This document shows positions 49,205 through 58,950 of a DNA stretch of 64,000 nucleotides, piece by piece. The stretch lies in the NCBI GenBank assembly GCA_009746045.1, contig RPFO01000104.1, positions 3,045,296 to 3,109,295 of the forward strand, written 5' to 3'. The position numbers and the translations under genes are program-made. The DNA comes from Mesostigma viride (lineage: Eukaryota; Streptophyta; Mesostigmatophyceae; Mesostigmatales; Mesostigmataceae). The notes beneath the pieces were generated by a model that saw only the letters and a list, made by a program, of their open reading frames with translations, was not told where the DNA came from and did no database searches. Within the stretch, counting starts at the first letter, position 1. Each line of letters opens with the position of its first letter.

Positions 49205-50731
49205 CTAGAGCTTGTGCAGGGTTTTATATTCCTGCAGCAGGCGACTACACCCATCTAGCTCACTCTCCGTATACCAAACCTTATCTACTTCACTACGAGC
49301 ATACATCCACTTCACTTTATACTGACGCTGGGTACCGCGGCCCTTTTTGATATCTCGATGGGCCACGATGCTTTCTACTTCGTCTTCTACTTCCCCAGTG
49401 TCAGGATTATGCTCTAAAGGGGCAGGCGCTAACTCCCTGCCAGCGAACGTACTAGGGTGGTACAGTTTAAGCTGGCTCCTATGGAAGGTGTTTGAATGCG
49501 TTTGCCAAGAGGTAGGGATATCGACCTTATACAAGAAATTTCCTACCCTAGACAACACATGGAAGGGTCCTAAGAAGGCAGGCCTAAGTTTGACCTTCAG
49601 TTCTGCTTCAAACTTATGAGCAAAACGGCCAACACGGGGGCCTTCTACTAATACTAGATCTCCTACTTCTATCTCAGGTGCTCGTCTATCTAAGGAGGCA
49701 CGCAACCTAGCAAGGTACTTAGCCTGAGCTTTTTGATACCCTGAGATCGCGTGGTCATGAGCAGTTTTCATTCTATCTAGTAAGGACTGTACACCTTCTA
49801 CAGTATCTCGGGACACATCATCCTTGTCCCGTAGAGGACTAGCTAAGAGAGAGGTAGGGGTAAGGGGCTGTCTCCCAGTATCTAAGAAGAAGGGCGTATA
49901 TCCATGCGCAGCTTGGGGACAATTGTTGAGGGAGAACTCTACCAAACATAAATAATCCTCCCAATCACTACCCGAGCCATTAACATAGTGCCTAAGCGCT
50001 TCTTCTACTACTCTATTAAGACGCTCTACTAAATGAGAGGAGGAGGAGTGGTAGGCAGTACCGTAGGTAACCTTGGTACCGATGGCAGCGAAAAACTGCT
50101 GCCAAAAATCTGAGGTAAATAATTTATCCTTATCACTAATAAACTGCCTACTCAATCCATGATATCTATATACATTATTGAGGTATAGGCGTGCGCAATC
50201 ACGTGCGGTGAGTTCTAAAGGACACGGCACAAGATGGCACATACGAGTAAAACGATCTATGAACACAAGGATTTGGGCATTGCCCCTATCATTCTTTCTA
50301 AAAGGTCCTACAAAATCCATCATGATAGAATCCCAAGGCATGATAGGGTCAGGCAAGGTCCTAGGTTCTGCTATCTGTCCTACATTATTGGGTTTCATTT
50401 CCTGGCAAGATTGACAAGTTCTAACATACTCATCCACATCCTTATAAAGGGAAGGCCAGTAATAAGAGCGGGCTACTAGGTCCCGTACCCGTTTACCACC
50501 CTGGTGAGCAGCTAAGTCATGCAACTCAAAGAGCAAGGAGGAGCGACAGATAGGAGGGACATACAGGCGCCATTGAGGGGGAGAATCTGCTATCTGCACA
50601 TATAAAAACCCACCTACAAATTTACAAGGGTGCTTGCCTAATTGTTGGGGATGTGCAGCAATGGCAGCTAATGCTTCCGGCTCAGTGGCCGTAAATCTAC
50701 TAATAAGGCGTTCAAGATCAGAGGTAGGCAT
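49205..50731 (-). CDS. Ty3/gypsy integrase with C-terminal chromodomain
   Basis: 508 residues. The HHCC zinc module is HDLAAH followed by CQSC (residues about 70-112). The catalytic core has MMDFVGPF, ISDKDKLF and HLVERLNRVVEE (D, D, E all present). After a GPY/F-like region (LRPAFLGPFHVLSRVGNFLY), a chromodomain occupies about 450-500 (VESIVAHRDIKKGRGTQRQY, KVKWMYARSEVDKVWYTESE). It inserts cDNA, and chromodomains are thought to guide insertion to modified histones. The start is uncertain: the frame is open upstream to a TGA near 50,810 and is not in frame with RT-RNase H, suggesting an indel or a frameshift between them. Confidence 0.9.
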   Translation of the reverse strand: MPTSDLERLISRFTATEPEALAAIAAHPQQLGKHPCKFVGGFLYVQIADSPPQWRLYVPPICRSSLLFELHDLAAHQGGKRVRDLVARSYYWPSLYKDVDEYVRTCQSCQEMKPNNVGQIAEPRTLPDPIMPWDSIMMDFVGPFRKNDRGNAQILVFIDRFTRMCHLVPCPLELTARDCARLYLNNVYRYHGLSRQFISDKDKLFTSDFWQQFFAAIGTKVTYGTAYHSSSSHLVERLNRVVEEALRHYVNGSGSDWEDYLCLVEFSLNNCPQAAHGYTPFFLDTGRQPLTPTSLLASPLRDKDDVSRDTVEGVQSLLDRMKTAHDHAISGYQKAQAKYLARLRASLDRRAPEIEVGDLVLVEGPRVGRFAHKFEAELKVKLRPAFLGPFHVLSRVGNFLYKVDIPTSWQTHSNTFHRSQLKLYHPSTFAGRELAPAPLEHNPDTGEVEDEVESIVAHRDIKKGRGTQRQYKVKWMYARSEVDKVWYTESELDGCSRLLQEYKTLHKL

Positions 50732-50840
50732 CGCTACAGAAGTATCCAGAACAGGTTTAAAGAGATCTCCTACCGCCTTGCCGAAGAGAAGGGGAGGTCC
50801 TAGGGGACTACGTTTTCATAAGACTTTCCTGACCTAGTCG

Positions 50841-53486
50841 CTATATGGCTAAGCGGTATAGAAATTTTATTTTTCCCCTCCCCCCCACCGAGGCCACAGG
50901 AAGGGCCTCACACGGGAGAGAGAGTCCTACGTGAGAAAGGAGATCAGGCATGCGAACAGCTGTATGAAAGAGGTAGGCATAGGAATCATCATCAGGTAGT
51001 TCACCATAAGGGGTTACACCCATAGTAGTAGGAACTAGAGTAATATTGAGAACATCAAGGTCCTCGAAGAAGGAATAGTCTGCACGACGAGAGAGTGCAT
51101 CTGGTACTATGTTATCTACACCCTTGACATACTGAAGTTTAAAAGGGGAAAACTGTGCTAAAAATTCCATCCAGCGCGCTTGCCGAGGGGTAAGGTTGGG
51201 TTGGGAGAGAAGATGGGTAAGGGGACGATGATCCGTTTGGATAACTAACCTATAAGGATCTAGCTCACAGGGTTCATTCAGGCAGACATCAAATTGAGCA
51301 CCTTTAAGGAAGTGCTGCCACGCGTGGCAACAATACACCACCGCTAAGAGTTCCTGCTGGTGGACGGGATAGTTACGCTCCGCAGGGAGCATTGTCCTAG
51401 AGATATATTCAATTGGCTGTAAGCCCTGACCCTGATCCTGGAGAAGGACACCACCTATAGCTACTTTACTAGCATCTGTAGCCACAACAAAGGGTTTAGT
51501 AGTATCCGGTAGGATGAGTACAGGAGGGGAAAGGAGTAGGGATTTTAGGCACTGAAAAGCAGACTGACACTCACTACTCCAAACAAAGGGGATATCCTTC
51601 TTTAATAAATGATTAATAGGGGCTGCTATAGTGGCGAAACGCGGGATAAAACGCCTATAGTAAGAAGCAATTCCTAGGAAACTACGTACACCTTTAACGT
51701 CGGTAGGAGTAGGCCATTCCTGAATTGACTTAGTTTTATCCGGGTCGGTAGCGACCCCGGCATCTGACAGAACGTGCCCTAAAAATGGGACACTCCTACC
51801 CGAACGCACTTTAGCACGGCGCGCCCACAAAGAATTTTCAGCCATTATTTCTAATACTTTCTTTAAATCACGTAGGTGCGTTTCAAAATCAGGAGAGTAA
51901 ATAAGAATATCATCTAAGTAAGCTTGAGCACAAGAACGGTCATGCTCAGATAAAGAAACAGAGGAGAAGGAGGGATCCTTTAGATCAGAGGACACCTGAG
52001 GAAGATGAGAATTTCCCATAACAGGTCTAAGCACTTCATTCATTAACATTTGAAAAGAGGCAGGCGAGTTACAGAGTCCCATAGCCGCTACTCTAAACTG
52101 GTAATGACCAAAAGGGGTAGCAAAGGCGGTTTTATGGCAATCCTCAGGAGCTATCCGCAACTGCCAAAAACCATCCGCACAATCCAGTACTGTGAAACAA
52201 GTGGAACCTTTAACCTTATTAAATATATCGTCAATACGAGGTAGAGGGTATTTAGATTTCACAGTAATATCATTCAACTTCCTATAATCAGTAACTAGGC
52301 GAAACTTGCCATTTGGCTTAGGAACTAACAGGACACCAGCTGAGTAGGGGGAGTTACTAGGCTCTATCAATCCTGCTTCTAATAATGACACTAAAATCTG
52401 TTTTAGTTCCTTTAACTCGGTAGGGCCCATTCTATACATCGGAGAGTGCGTAGGAACTGCACCGTCCTTGATAACTACACGGTGTAAAACAGAACGAGGA
52501 GGAGGATAAGAAGGAGTCTTTTCTTCAAATACTTTTGAGGAATCTATCACAGCCATGTATCTTACTATTTCATTTTCAGTAAATCCTACTCCTATTGTAT
52601 CCACTGTATTTACATCTATATCCACACTATTGTTAGTGCTAGGTATCTGTTGTACTTCTAACTGAAGGAACATACATAATAGGTATCCATTTTGCTTTAA
52701 TTCAGAACGTAATTCGTCATTTGACATTATTACTTCAGGTATAGGTCTTACAGGAGGATCAACAGGTGTAGGAGGAGTAATATCTACCAAGGATAAATTT
52801 TCCAATCTATAATGACGTTCAGGTACCCAGTAAGAGCTATCTGGAAACCAAATGACCATGGTATCATAATTAATAGTAATCTTATTATCCTGGTGCCAAT
52901 CTAATCCTAGTAATACATCAGCGGTAGTGATAGGGCCTATAGTGGCCGTCAGGTTGACAGTACGTCCTTGTATAACCATGGGAAGGGACACCGTACCCGG
53001 GGAATGACTGGTGCGACCATCAGCATAATGAACAGTAACGGGTTTGGTGTGAGGGGTAGGGACTAGTCCTAAACGTCTAACTAGGGCCTCGCTCACAAAG
53101 GAGCTAGCCGCACCGCTATCTACCAACACAGAGACATTCAAGAGTTCATCAGCATGCAAGAAGGGGTCTACAACAGTGTGAGGGACGGTTAAACCACCAT
53201 TCAAGAACATAAGAGGACGCACACGTAGTGGTAGGGATGATTCAGCTCCTACAGAGGTTATAAAAACAGGCAAGCAAAAATTAATATCTGGGGTACTATC
53301 TAAGGACCTGTCCAGGTTACCCCCGGCTGACAGGCCTACTGTTCCCCTCCCCCCCCAAATCCATAGGAACGAACCCCGAAGAAGACCCTGGCGGAAAAGC
53401 CACTGCTGGAGGGTCACGAGGGATTGAAGAGGGTGCGGGAGCCTGATTATCATAGGGGAACCCTGGGGATCCTGTCTGCACAGCAT
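50841..53486 (-). CDS. Ty3/gypsy protease, reverse transcriptase and RNase H
   Basis: 881 residues. Retropepsin: NVSVLVDSGAASSFVS (active site about residue 123). RT: GVLLVPKPNGKFRLVTDYRK, FTVLDCADGFWQLRIAPEDC (motif A) and AYLDDILIYS (catalytic YLDD). About 30 extra residues (GNSHLPQVSSDLKDPSFSSV and on) sit between motif B and YLDD, where most relatives have two or three. RNase H keeps all acidic residues: VVATDASKVAIGG, HQQELLAVV, LVIQTDHRPL and VPDALSRR. It is joined to the zinc-knuckle frame through a shift in a G8 run (about 53,348-53,355). It ends at RLAI, 110 bp before the integrase ATG. Confidence 0.9.
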   Translation of the reverse strand: MLCRQDPQGSPMIIRLPHPLQSLVTLQQWLFRQGLLRGSFLWIWGGRGTVGLSAGGNLDRSLDSTPDINFCLPVFITSVGAESSLPLRVRPLMFLNGGLTVPHTVVDPFLHADELLNVSVLVDSGAASSFVSEALVRRLGLVPTPHTKPVTVHYADGRTSHSPGTVSLPMVIQGRTVNLTATIGPITTADVLLGLDWHQDNKITINYDTMVIWFPDSSYWVPERHYRLENLSLVDITPPTPVDPPVRPIPEVIMSNDELRSELKQNGYLLCMFLQLEVQQIPSTNNSVDIDVNTVDTIGVGFTENEIVRYMAVIDSSKVFEEKTPSYPPPRSVLHRVVIKDGAVPTHSPMYRMGPTELKELKQILVSLLEAGLIEPSNSPYSAGVLLVPKPNGKFRLVTDYRKLNDITVKSKYPLPRIDDIFNKVKGSTCFTVLDCADGFWQLRIAPEDCHKTAFATPFGHYQFRVAAMGLCNSPASFQMLMNEVLRPVMGNSHLPQVSSDLKDPSFSSVSLSEHDRSCAQAYLDDILIYSPDFETHLRDLKKVLEIMAENSLWARRAKVRSGRSVPFLGHVLSDAGVATDPDKTKSIQEWPTPTDVKGVRSFLGIASYYRRFIPRFATIAAPINHLLKKDIPFVWSSECQSAFQCLKSLLLSPPVLILPDTTKPFVVATDASKVAIGGVLLQDQGQGLQPIEYISRTMLPAERNYPVHQQELLAVVYCCHAWQHFLKGAQFDVCLNEPCELDPYRLVIQTDHRPLTHLLSQPNLTPRQARWMEFLAQFSPFKLQYVKGVDNIVPDALSRRADYSFFEDLDVLNITLVPTTMGVTPYGELPDDDSYAYLFHTAVRMPDLLSHVGLSLPCEALPVASVGGRGKIKFLYRLAI

Positions 53487-53685
53487 TCAGCCTACTAGGG
53501 GTAGCTGAAGGAATGTGTCCTGAAGTGGGACGAATAGGAGCACGCTGAGGGGTACGAGGAGGGCGAGCGTCGGGATGAGGGGGAGCACCCGAAAGGAACT
53601 TGGGGCATTCACGTTTAAGGTGACCTACTTCCTTACAATGATAGCAGGTAATATGAGAGACATCCAGAGCTGAAAGGTCAGTCAC
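53317..53685 (-). CDS. Gag C-terminal zinc knuckle region (gypsy element)
   Basis: CYHCKEVGHLKREC is one perfect CX2CX4HX4C knuckle, followed by a Pro-rich tail. It lies minus-1 relative to gag and the frames overlap across the gag stop. No canonical slippery heptamer is evident, so whether this is recoding or an indel is open. The frame ends soon after the G8 run that leads into pol. Confidence 0.75.
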   Translation of the reverse strand: MTDLSALDVSHITCYHCKEVGHLKRECPKFLSGAPPHPDARPPRTPQRAPIRPTSGHIPSATPSRLNAVQTGSPGFPYDNQAPAPSSIPRDPPAVAFPPGSSSGFVPMDLGGEGNSRPVSRG

Positions 53686-53702
53686 ACAGATATCTAATTC
53701 TT

Positions 53703-55064
53703 CTACATAGGAGTTTCCTCCTCAGGGGTAAGGCTTATATTATTAATACGGGAACGGGTAGGAAGAGAAGGTGTGGAGAAGAAATCTGCTACTCGTAAAA
53801 GATGCTGACGCACATGCTTGAGGGGCAGGTCAGTAAAACGGTAGGCAGAGAACTGGCGCTTGACTTCACGCAATAAGGGTCTACTGAGGCCCTGAAGGAA
53901 GCGAGCACGTACTTCTGCACCCGACAAATCCCTAATTCGTACCATCTGAGCATCAAACTCTTTCATATATTCTTTGAAGGACTTGGTACCCTGCTGCAAG
54001 GTGCCAAAGGATAATCTATCCTGCCAATCTGCATCGGGAGGGACTAAATGGTTCTCTAAACGCTTGAACAATTCTGCTACAGAGTTTGGGTAGGCATGAG
54101 AGGCAAGAGACTCACACTGGATGAGGTTAGCAAGTTCAGGAGTAATGCAGGTAGTAAGATAATGAGGAACTAGTACAGCATCAGAGAGGCGCCACCTATT
54201 GTGGTTCTGCCAGGACTCTGTGTTCTGGGTGAGCAACATAATGAAGGTGAAAAACTGTTGAGGGGTAGACTTGACATCCAGCTTAGGAAGGTTGGCAAAG
54301 AGGGGAAGAGCAGGAGGCTTAGGGGGATTAGAAGAATCAGTTTTTCCCATAGGGCCACTATCTTCCACTGCTACATAAGCGGGATAGAAGGAAGGGATAG
54401 GAAAAGTCTTGGGTAGGGGTCTAGAGGGAGCCACCGTTTCCGGATGGTGCCCATAGGAGAAGGGGACAGTATATTGCTCACGAAGAGAGGAATAGGCAAA
54501 ATGATCATAATTCCTATCATCTAGGGGCATGGTACTGAAATCATTATTAACTTCTAAATCAGCCACACGGGTAGGAACCTGGGCAGCCTCATAGGCCGTC
54601 TCAGGGTAGGACCAGGAAGCAGGTGGGAAAAAGGGGACTGCACTAGGGCGCCCAGAAGGGCCGACAGGGGCCGAGGTACGACCCGTGTTAATAGCAGGCA
54701 TTGAAGGCACAGGGTGGGAAGGAGGCCTAGGAGCATTGTTAGTGTGTGAGGACCTGCTGGAGGGGTGAGCCAAGGTTGCAGAAGGGGCAGGGGCCTGGTT
54801 CACAACGAAAGAAGGTTCCTCACTAAATCTGACTTGGGAAATACGTTGTTCATAGGTAGGTGGGGTAATTGAGGGACGACGGCGACCACCAGCAGCAGGA
54901 GAAGGCGGTGAGGTACGCAGAATACCTTGAGGAGTGAGATGGTGTACCGTTTCCAAGGAGTCCCGTCGGTTACCACGAGTATTGTTATTGTTAATGTTAT
55001 TAGTAGTAGTATTATTATTATTATTGGTAGGTATAGGCGACATATCTCCACCCACTGGATCCAT
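53703..55064 (-). CDS. Ty3/gypsy Gag
   Basis: 453 residues from MDPVGGDMSPIPTNNNNNTT. An Asn-rich start and a Pro/Ser-rich region to about 230 are followed by the retrotransposon Gag capsid fold (LPKLDVKSTPQQFFTFIMLL, FKRLENHLVPPDADWQDRLS, KSFKEYMKEFDAQMVRIRDL, RARFLQGLSRPLLREVKRQF). Gag forms the particle that carries element RNA. The poly-Asn stretch is coded by ATT/GTT-rich repeats on the plus strand (about 54,985-55,025) and is probably variable. The frame stops just before the zinc knuckle frame. Confidence 0.85.
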   Translation of the reverse strand: MDPVGGDMSPIPTNNNNNTTTNNINNNNTRGNRRDSLETVHHLTPQGILRTSPPSPAAGGRRRPSITPPTYEQRISQVRFSEEPSFVVNQAPAPSATLAHPSSRSSHTNNAPRPPSHPVPSMPAINTGRTSAPVGPSGRPSAVPFFPPASWSYPETAYEAAQVPTRVADLEVNNDFSTMPLDDRNYDHFAYSSLREQYTVPFSYGHHPETVAPSRPLPKTFPIPSFYPAYVAVEDSGPMGKTDSSNPPKPPALPLFANLPKLDVKSTPQQFFTFIMLLTQNTESWQNHNRWRLSDAVLVPHYLTTCITPELANLIQCESLASHAYPNSVAELFKRLENHLVPPDADWQDRLSFGTLQQGTKSFKEYMKEFDAQMVRIRDLSGAEVRARFLQGLSRPLLREVKRQFSAYRFTDLPLKHVRQHLLRVADFFSTPSLPTRSRINNISLTPEEETPM

Positions 55065-55157
55065 CTTTAATTACGTAAAGGAATAGGAATCAAAAGAAGA
55101 AAGCAACAAAAGAAAAAGGAAAAACCTTGAAGGTCTGCAGCAGGAACAAAATTAAAA

Positions 55158-55550
55158 TCAATCCTTTTTAACAACAGTAATGGATAGGGAACCGAATTCC
55201 AAGGTGAGAGGAGTATCTAAGCTAGAAGAGGATGCAGCCCTCTTAGGGGGAGACGAAGGAGGGGTAGCAAAATCTAGAGCTTCTACAGGAGGGCGACCAT
55301 GAGGAGTAGAACGTACGTGTAGGCCTAGATCTGATACGCTATGGTCTATAAGGAATTGTTGAGCTTCCTCGAAGGTAACAAATTTCTTATACCTAATTAC
55401 ATTATATGTACGGTTTTGCACTATCTTCCTAGCATCTGACCAAGAGAGGAAAATGGCTGACCATTGAGGGGTAATAACCACGTAATACTTAGCTAAACTA
55501 TTATCACTAGATGAATGGGAAGGCGCAGTAAAAACACGACGTTGACTCAT
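55158..55550 (-). CDS. Accessory ORF with RNase H1 hybrid-binding (viroplasmin-like) domain
   Basis: 130 residues. AKYYVVITPQWSAIFLSWSD, then ARKIVQNRTYNVIRYKKFVT and FEEAQQFL follow the N-terminal hybrid-binding domain of eukaryotic RNase H1 (YYVV...G.Y..W.ec...V....ka.yKKF.t.eEA..F), also named the Cauli_VI/viroplasmin domain. That domain binds RNA-DNA hybrids. The aromatic YYVV, Trp, KKF and EEA positions are kept. The C-terminal third is Ser/Pro-rich. The ORF lies between leader and gag, in sense orientation, with its own ATG at 55,550. It is unusual for a Ty3/gypsy element; it may help reverse transcription or particle assembly, but that is inference. Confidence 0.75.
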   Translation of the reverse strand: MSQRRVFTAPSHSSSDNSLAKYYVVITPQWSAIFLSWSDARKIVQNRTYNVIRYKKFVTFEEAQQFLIDHSVSDLGLHVRSTPHGRPPVEALDFATPPSSPPKRAASSSSLDTPLTLEFGSLSITVVKKD

Positions 55551-55554
55551 GATA

Positions 55555-55563
55555 ACTCACCTG
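55555..55563 (-). promoter_or_regulatory. Consensus 5' splice donor in the gypsy leader
   Basis: The minus strand reads CAG-GTGAGT, a perfect donor, four bases upstream of the ATG at 55,550. It could allow spliced subgenomic mRNAs for downstream ORFs. No partner acceptor is proven. Confidence 0.4.
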
Positions 55564-55877
55564 GCGTGTCTTGTGATGTCAAGCTAGACGAGGTAGGGGT
55601 AGGCGACTTAGCTTGACGATCTGGATCACCGAAAGAAGAAGGAGGGCGGGAGTTTCCAGCTCTCGTCCTAAGTCAGCGGCCGGATATCCCAGCGCTCGTC
55701 CTAACACAGCGCCCCGTAACTCTGCGGGTGCGGCCGTCTAATAAAGCAGCAGCACAAGGAAAAAGGTGTAGGTACGGCGACGCTAATCGTCTCCGAACAG
55801 TAATACTCCCCGATCTAAGGCAGGAAACAACCGTAAGCAGGAAAACAAGGCGAAGGACAGGCTAACTACGAAAGGAT

Positions 55878-56252
55878 TTATCCGCTGTGAGCAGGTCTAG
55901 CTTCTAGGTAAAGCGTGTCCCGAAACGGGCAGCACGACGCTCCTAGCTTGAAGGCGACCCGCCCATTACCTATCAAGGAAGTGTCGACTTCTTGTTCCTG
56001 GACGCGGAAGGGGTCTTGAAAAGGTGTATGTGGCAAGGGATAGTCGTCTCGTTCACTACCTACTGAAGTTCCTCCGGAACCATTGTTACGCCGCGGATAT
56101 CTACCTCCACCTCTACCTCTAATGGGCCTGATACTACCTAAACTGGTCAGGCCTCCTCTACTTAACCCTCTGGCGAAAGACGAACGTGACGGAGCTGATC
56201 TCAATGCATTAACGTAAGTGTTGCTATAATACGCCATACAACCATTTACCAA
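55878..56252 (-). CDS. ORF starting in the 5' LTR and crossing the primer-binding region
   Basis: 124 residues from MVNGCMAYYSNTYVNALRSA. An Arg/Gly-rich stretch follows (GLSRGGLTSLGSIRP, IRGRGGGRYPRR), encoded by the LTR end, then about 65 residues encoded internally. The same start exists in the 3' LTR but there runs into flanking DNA. RG-rich segments often bind RNA. It may simply be a leader uORF; no family recognised. Confidence 0.35.
   Translation of the reverse strand: MVNGCMAYYSNTYVNALRSAPSRSSFARGLSRGGLTSLGSIRPIRGRGGGRYPRRNNGSGGTSVGSERDDYPLPHTPFQDPFRVQEQEVDTSLIGNGRVAFKLGASCCPFRDTLYLEARPAHSG
56068..56082 (-). promoter_or_regulatory. Probable primer-binding site
   Basis: One base after the 5' LTR the minus strand reads TGGTTCCGGAGGAAC. 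It begins with TGG, as expected for pairing with a tRNA CCA end. The tRNA is not identified. Confidence 0.45.
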
Positions 56253-56655
56253 AACCCGTTTACTCCAGGAATAGAGGAAGGAAACACAACTACACTGCCG
56301 TGACCCAAGCCTAAATGTGTCAATTCACTTAACACACGCCGAGTGACCACACAAGGAGTGGAACGTGCATAAATGGTCACCAACGGTCCAACAGGCTCGG
56401 GCCGACCTGGCCCTCGCCTGCAGAAACACAGAAACACAAGCAGGTGCACAGATGCACGCCTGTCCACTACATTCTACAAAAGGATAAGGATCACTAATAT
56501 AGTACGCGGCGCGGCGCCCAAAGGCACCCACTATACCACAGTACTGTTACGGGGACAATCATGTCCAAACTAGAACTGCACGTAACCTAGGAACAACCGA
56601 GGCCAAGGACCTAATTTACGTCCGTAACTACAACGAATTGTTACGCGACGTAACA
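56084..56655 (-). repeat. 5' LTR of the gypsy element
   Basis: 572 bp, same length and ends as 45,871-46,442. A TATA-like TACTATATTAG (near 56,490-56,500, minus strand) could serve the promoter. Confidence 0.9.
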
Positions 56656-58946
56656 CCAGAACACCTCTATAACTTTGTCAGAAGTATGCAAACCCTAGTA
56701 CCATGCTGTGAGGAAAATTATAAACTTTCGATCTTCTCAGCTAAACGTTTCCTAATTCTCAATAGTTTTCGCGGCATTTGGTCCCCCGAGAAGGGGCCGA
56801 CGTGTCGGCTGTAACTCAGTTTTAGGCGGAAAATCGGCAGCCAGACCATTTAGGGGTTAAAAAAAAATTCCAACCACTTGGGGGGGTACTAGCCCCCACC
56901 AGATGCCGGTTACGCGCTAAAAATAGAAAAAGACGCTACTTTTGGCATATTTTCCCTAGGACAATGGGCAAACATATTTGGACCAAATCATATATTTCCA
57001 ATTAGTTCCCCCACTTTTGAGAAAGTCTGCCTAATTTTGAGCACAAAATAATGATGTTTAGACACATTGATGGATTTTCCCGCAAAAAGGGTACTTTTTT
57101 TCACCAAAAAAAATAAAACAAATCATAAACACATGGAATCATGCCATATCTAATATTTTCAAATACTAGAGAGGGGGGGACATGCAGCCCCAAATTTTCA
57201 GGTCATTCTGACAAGCGCAGCCCTATTTGATGGATATTCCTAGATTGCCACCTGTGATGACGCTGACGGAGGTTTTAGCTAGTATTTAACCACACTAACA
57301 CCCCTTAATACATCTAAGCCACGTGAAAACTGGCCAAACCACACACTACCATCCTCTGCACGTATGGTACCTCCAATGTTCCAGGTTTGACGCCATTCTG
57401 ACAAGAACTGCCCAAGTTACAACCATTCCAAGACGGCCACCCATGTAGACACTACAAGGAAATTATAGTAACCATTCAGCCACACTAGCACCTCCTTCTT
57501 CATCAAAGACATCTGCAAACTGACCAAAGCACACATAATTAACTCTTGCACGCTGACGGCAACGCATGGTCAACGTGGGGGTCATTGTGACAAGAACTAC
57601 TCAAGTTGATGGGTTTCCTATATGACCACCTGACAAGGCGCTAAGGACCACTCAGTAAGTTAGTAACCCCACAGTGCCACTTCATATGCCATCCAACATG
57701 CACCAAAACCATGCTGAGTATGTTTACAATGTACGAAGGGCTGGCCACGCACCTCATATGTCTTCATCATCCCTCCAGCATGGCCAGCCTTGTAAATATG
57801 TTCATAGCCTTGACGATGGTAGCCCTAATATGCCTAAGCAGCATTTCCTATGTTTCTCCTAGGTTAGAGTGTAAGGTTGATGACAACCAAGCTAATCAAC
57901 TCAACAACACCTCCTAAACTGTCCTCCCCGGCATGGATGACAAACTGGGACTATGGAGGGCAAGGAACCAAGCAGGAACATGGTATATATAGCTTGCATG
58001 CAGTCATGCATGTCAACCATGGTTGGCTCAGCACATTGTAGTCTTGTCACATCATCATAACAAAGGAAAGCTCAAACAACCATTGGTGCCAGCTATCTAC
58101 ATGCAGTCACACAAATGCAATATCTCCAACATCATCATCACTAAAACACTTCCATCCTTGCACGATAAAATGCAAAGAAACCATTGGCGGCCCTTCAGCG
58201 CATGAGCGCTGTGATGCCGCTGCGAAGAGAGGGTGCGTCACTCTCACACAACAAGAAGCGTCCATACGCACAACATCCTTGCCGGAACACGTTTTATGAA
58301 ATGCCTTATACCTTCCTGAAGAGCTATAGGCTGCGACTGAAGCGGCCCTGATCACGACATCAACGAAAACAATCTAAAGCTGCCAGGTATTCGACAACAC
58401 AACGGCAAGCGACGGCGAGATAGCTGGCGGAAACTGCCCAAAAAGAACGCAAAAAACCTCGAACGATGAGCTCATAGAAGAAAGCACTGATAGCAGATAA
58501 CATTCGCGACAAATCTGTACCTCGCCCTCGTAAATCCCTCGCCCAGGCGCGCAACAACCGCCGTTCTTCCATGGACAGGTCAGACACGCACTGCGCAGGT
58601 CTGAACAATTACTTACCGATAATGGCCGAAAATCTGGAAAAAAGCACCAGCGCGGTTTAGAATTCGATGCAACCGATATTAACGCCTGCTTCACGGTCAA
58701 AACAACCCTAAAAACCGCGATTTTACTGCCGCTATCATGAATTCTATTTTATTCCGCGCGACCAAAAAATTCAGATTACCCCCCATGCCGATGGCATAAA
58801 AAAACAACAGCGATATTGTAAACCAGCTGATTTCCGCAACAAACTAACATCATAAACTCATCGTCTTTTAGATTCGAGTAAAATTTTTGCATTTCGCCTG
58901 CCCTAGTGTGGTAGTTTCGCCTGAACGCAGTCGCCATGGCCACTTC
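56656..58946. other. A/T-rich region with 189-bp diverged repeats, no gene recognised
   Basis: Begins with the CCAGA duplication. From about 57,010 to 57,700 a unit of 189-190 bp recurs: CATTCTGACAAG or its variant lies at 57,204, 57,394 and 57,583, each followed by a CCACC...GAC...GG block. The remainder shows only short frames without motifs. Confidence 0.5.
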
Positions 58947-58950
58947 GTTA

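Larger units (their letters stand above)
45871..56655 (-). mobile_element. Complete Ty3/gypsy chromodomain retrotransposon, 10,785 bp
   Basis: Two 572-bp LTRs (45,871-46,442 and 56,084-56,655) start TG and end CA. They are flanked by the 5-bp duplication CCAGA (45,866-45,870; 56,656-56,660). Order on the minus strand: LTR, primer-binding region, ORF with RNase H1-type hybrid-binding domain, gag, zinc knuckle, protease-RT-RNase H, integrase-chromodomain, a long extra coding region, polypurine tract, LTR. The chromodomain and the RT and integrase motifs identify a chromovirus-type Ty3/gypsy element. Near-identical LTRs imply a recent insertion. Confidence 0.9.

Noticed and set aside
55158-55550. 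Endogenous caulimovirus, suggested by the viroplasmin-like domain
   Set aside because: The element has LTRs, an integrase and a chromodomain and lacks movement or coat protein genes, so it is a Ty3/gypsy retrotransposon.
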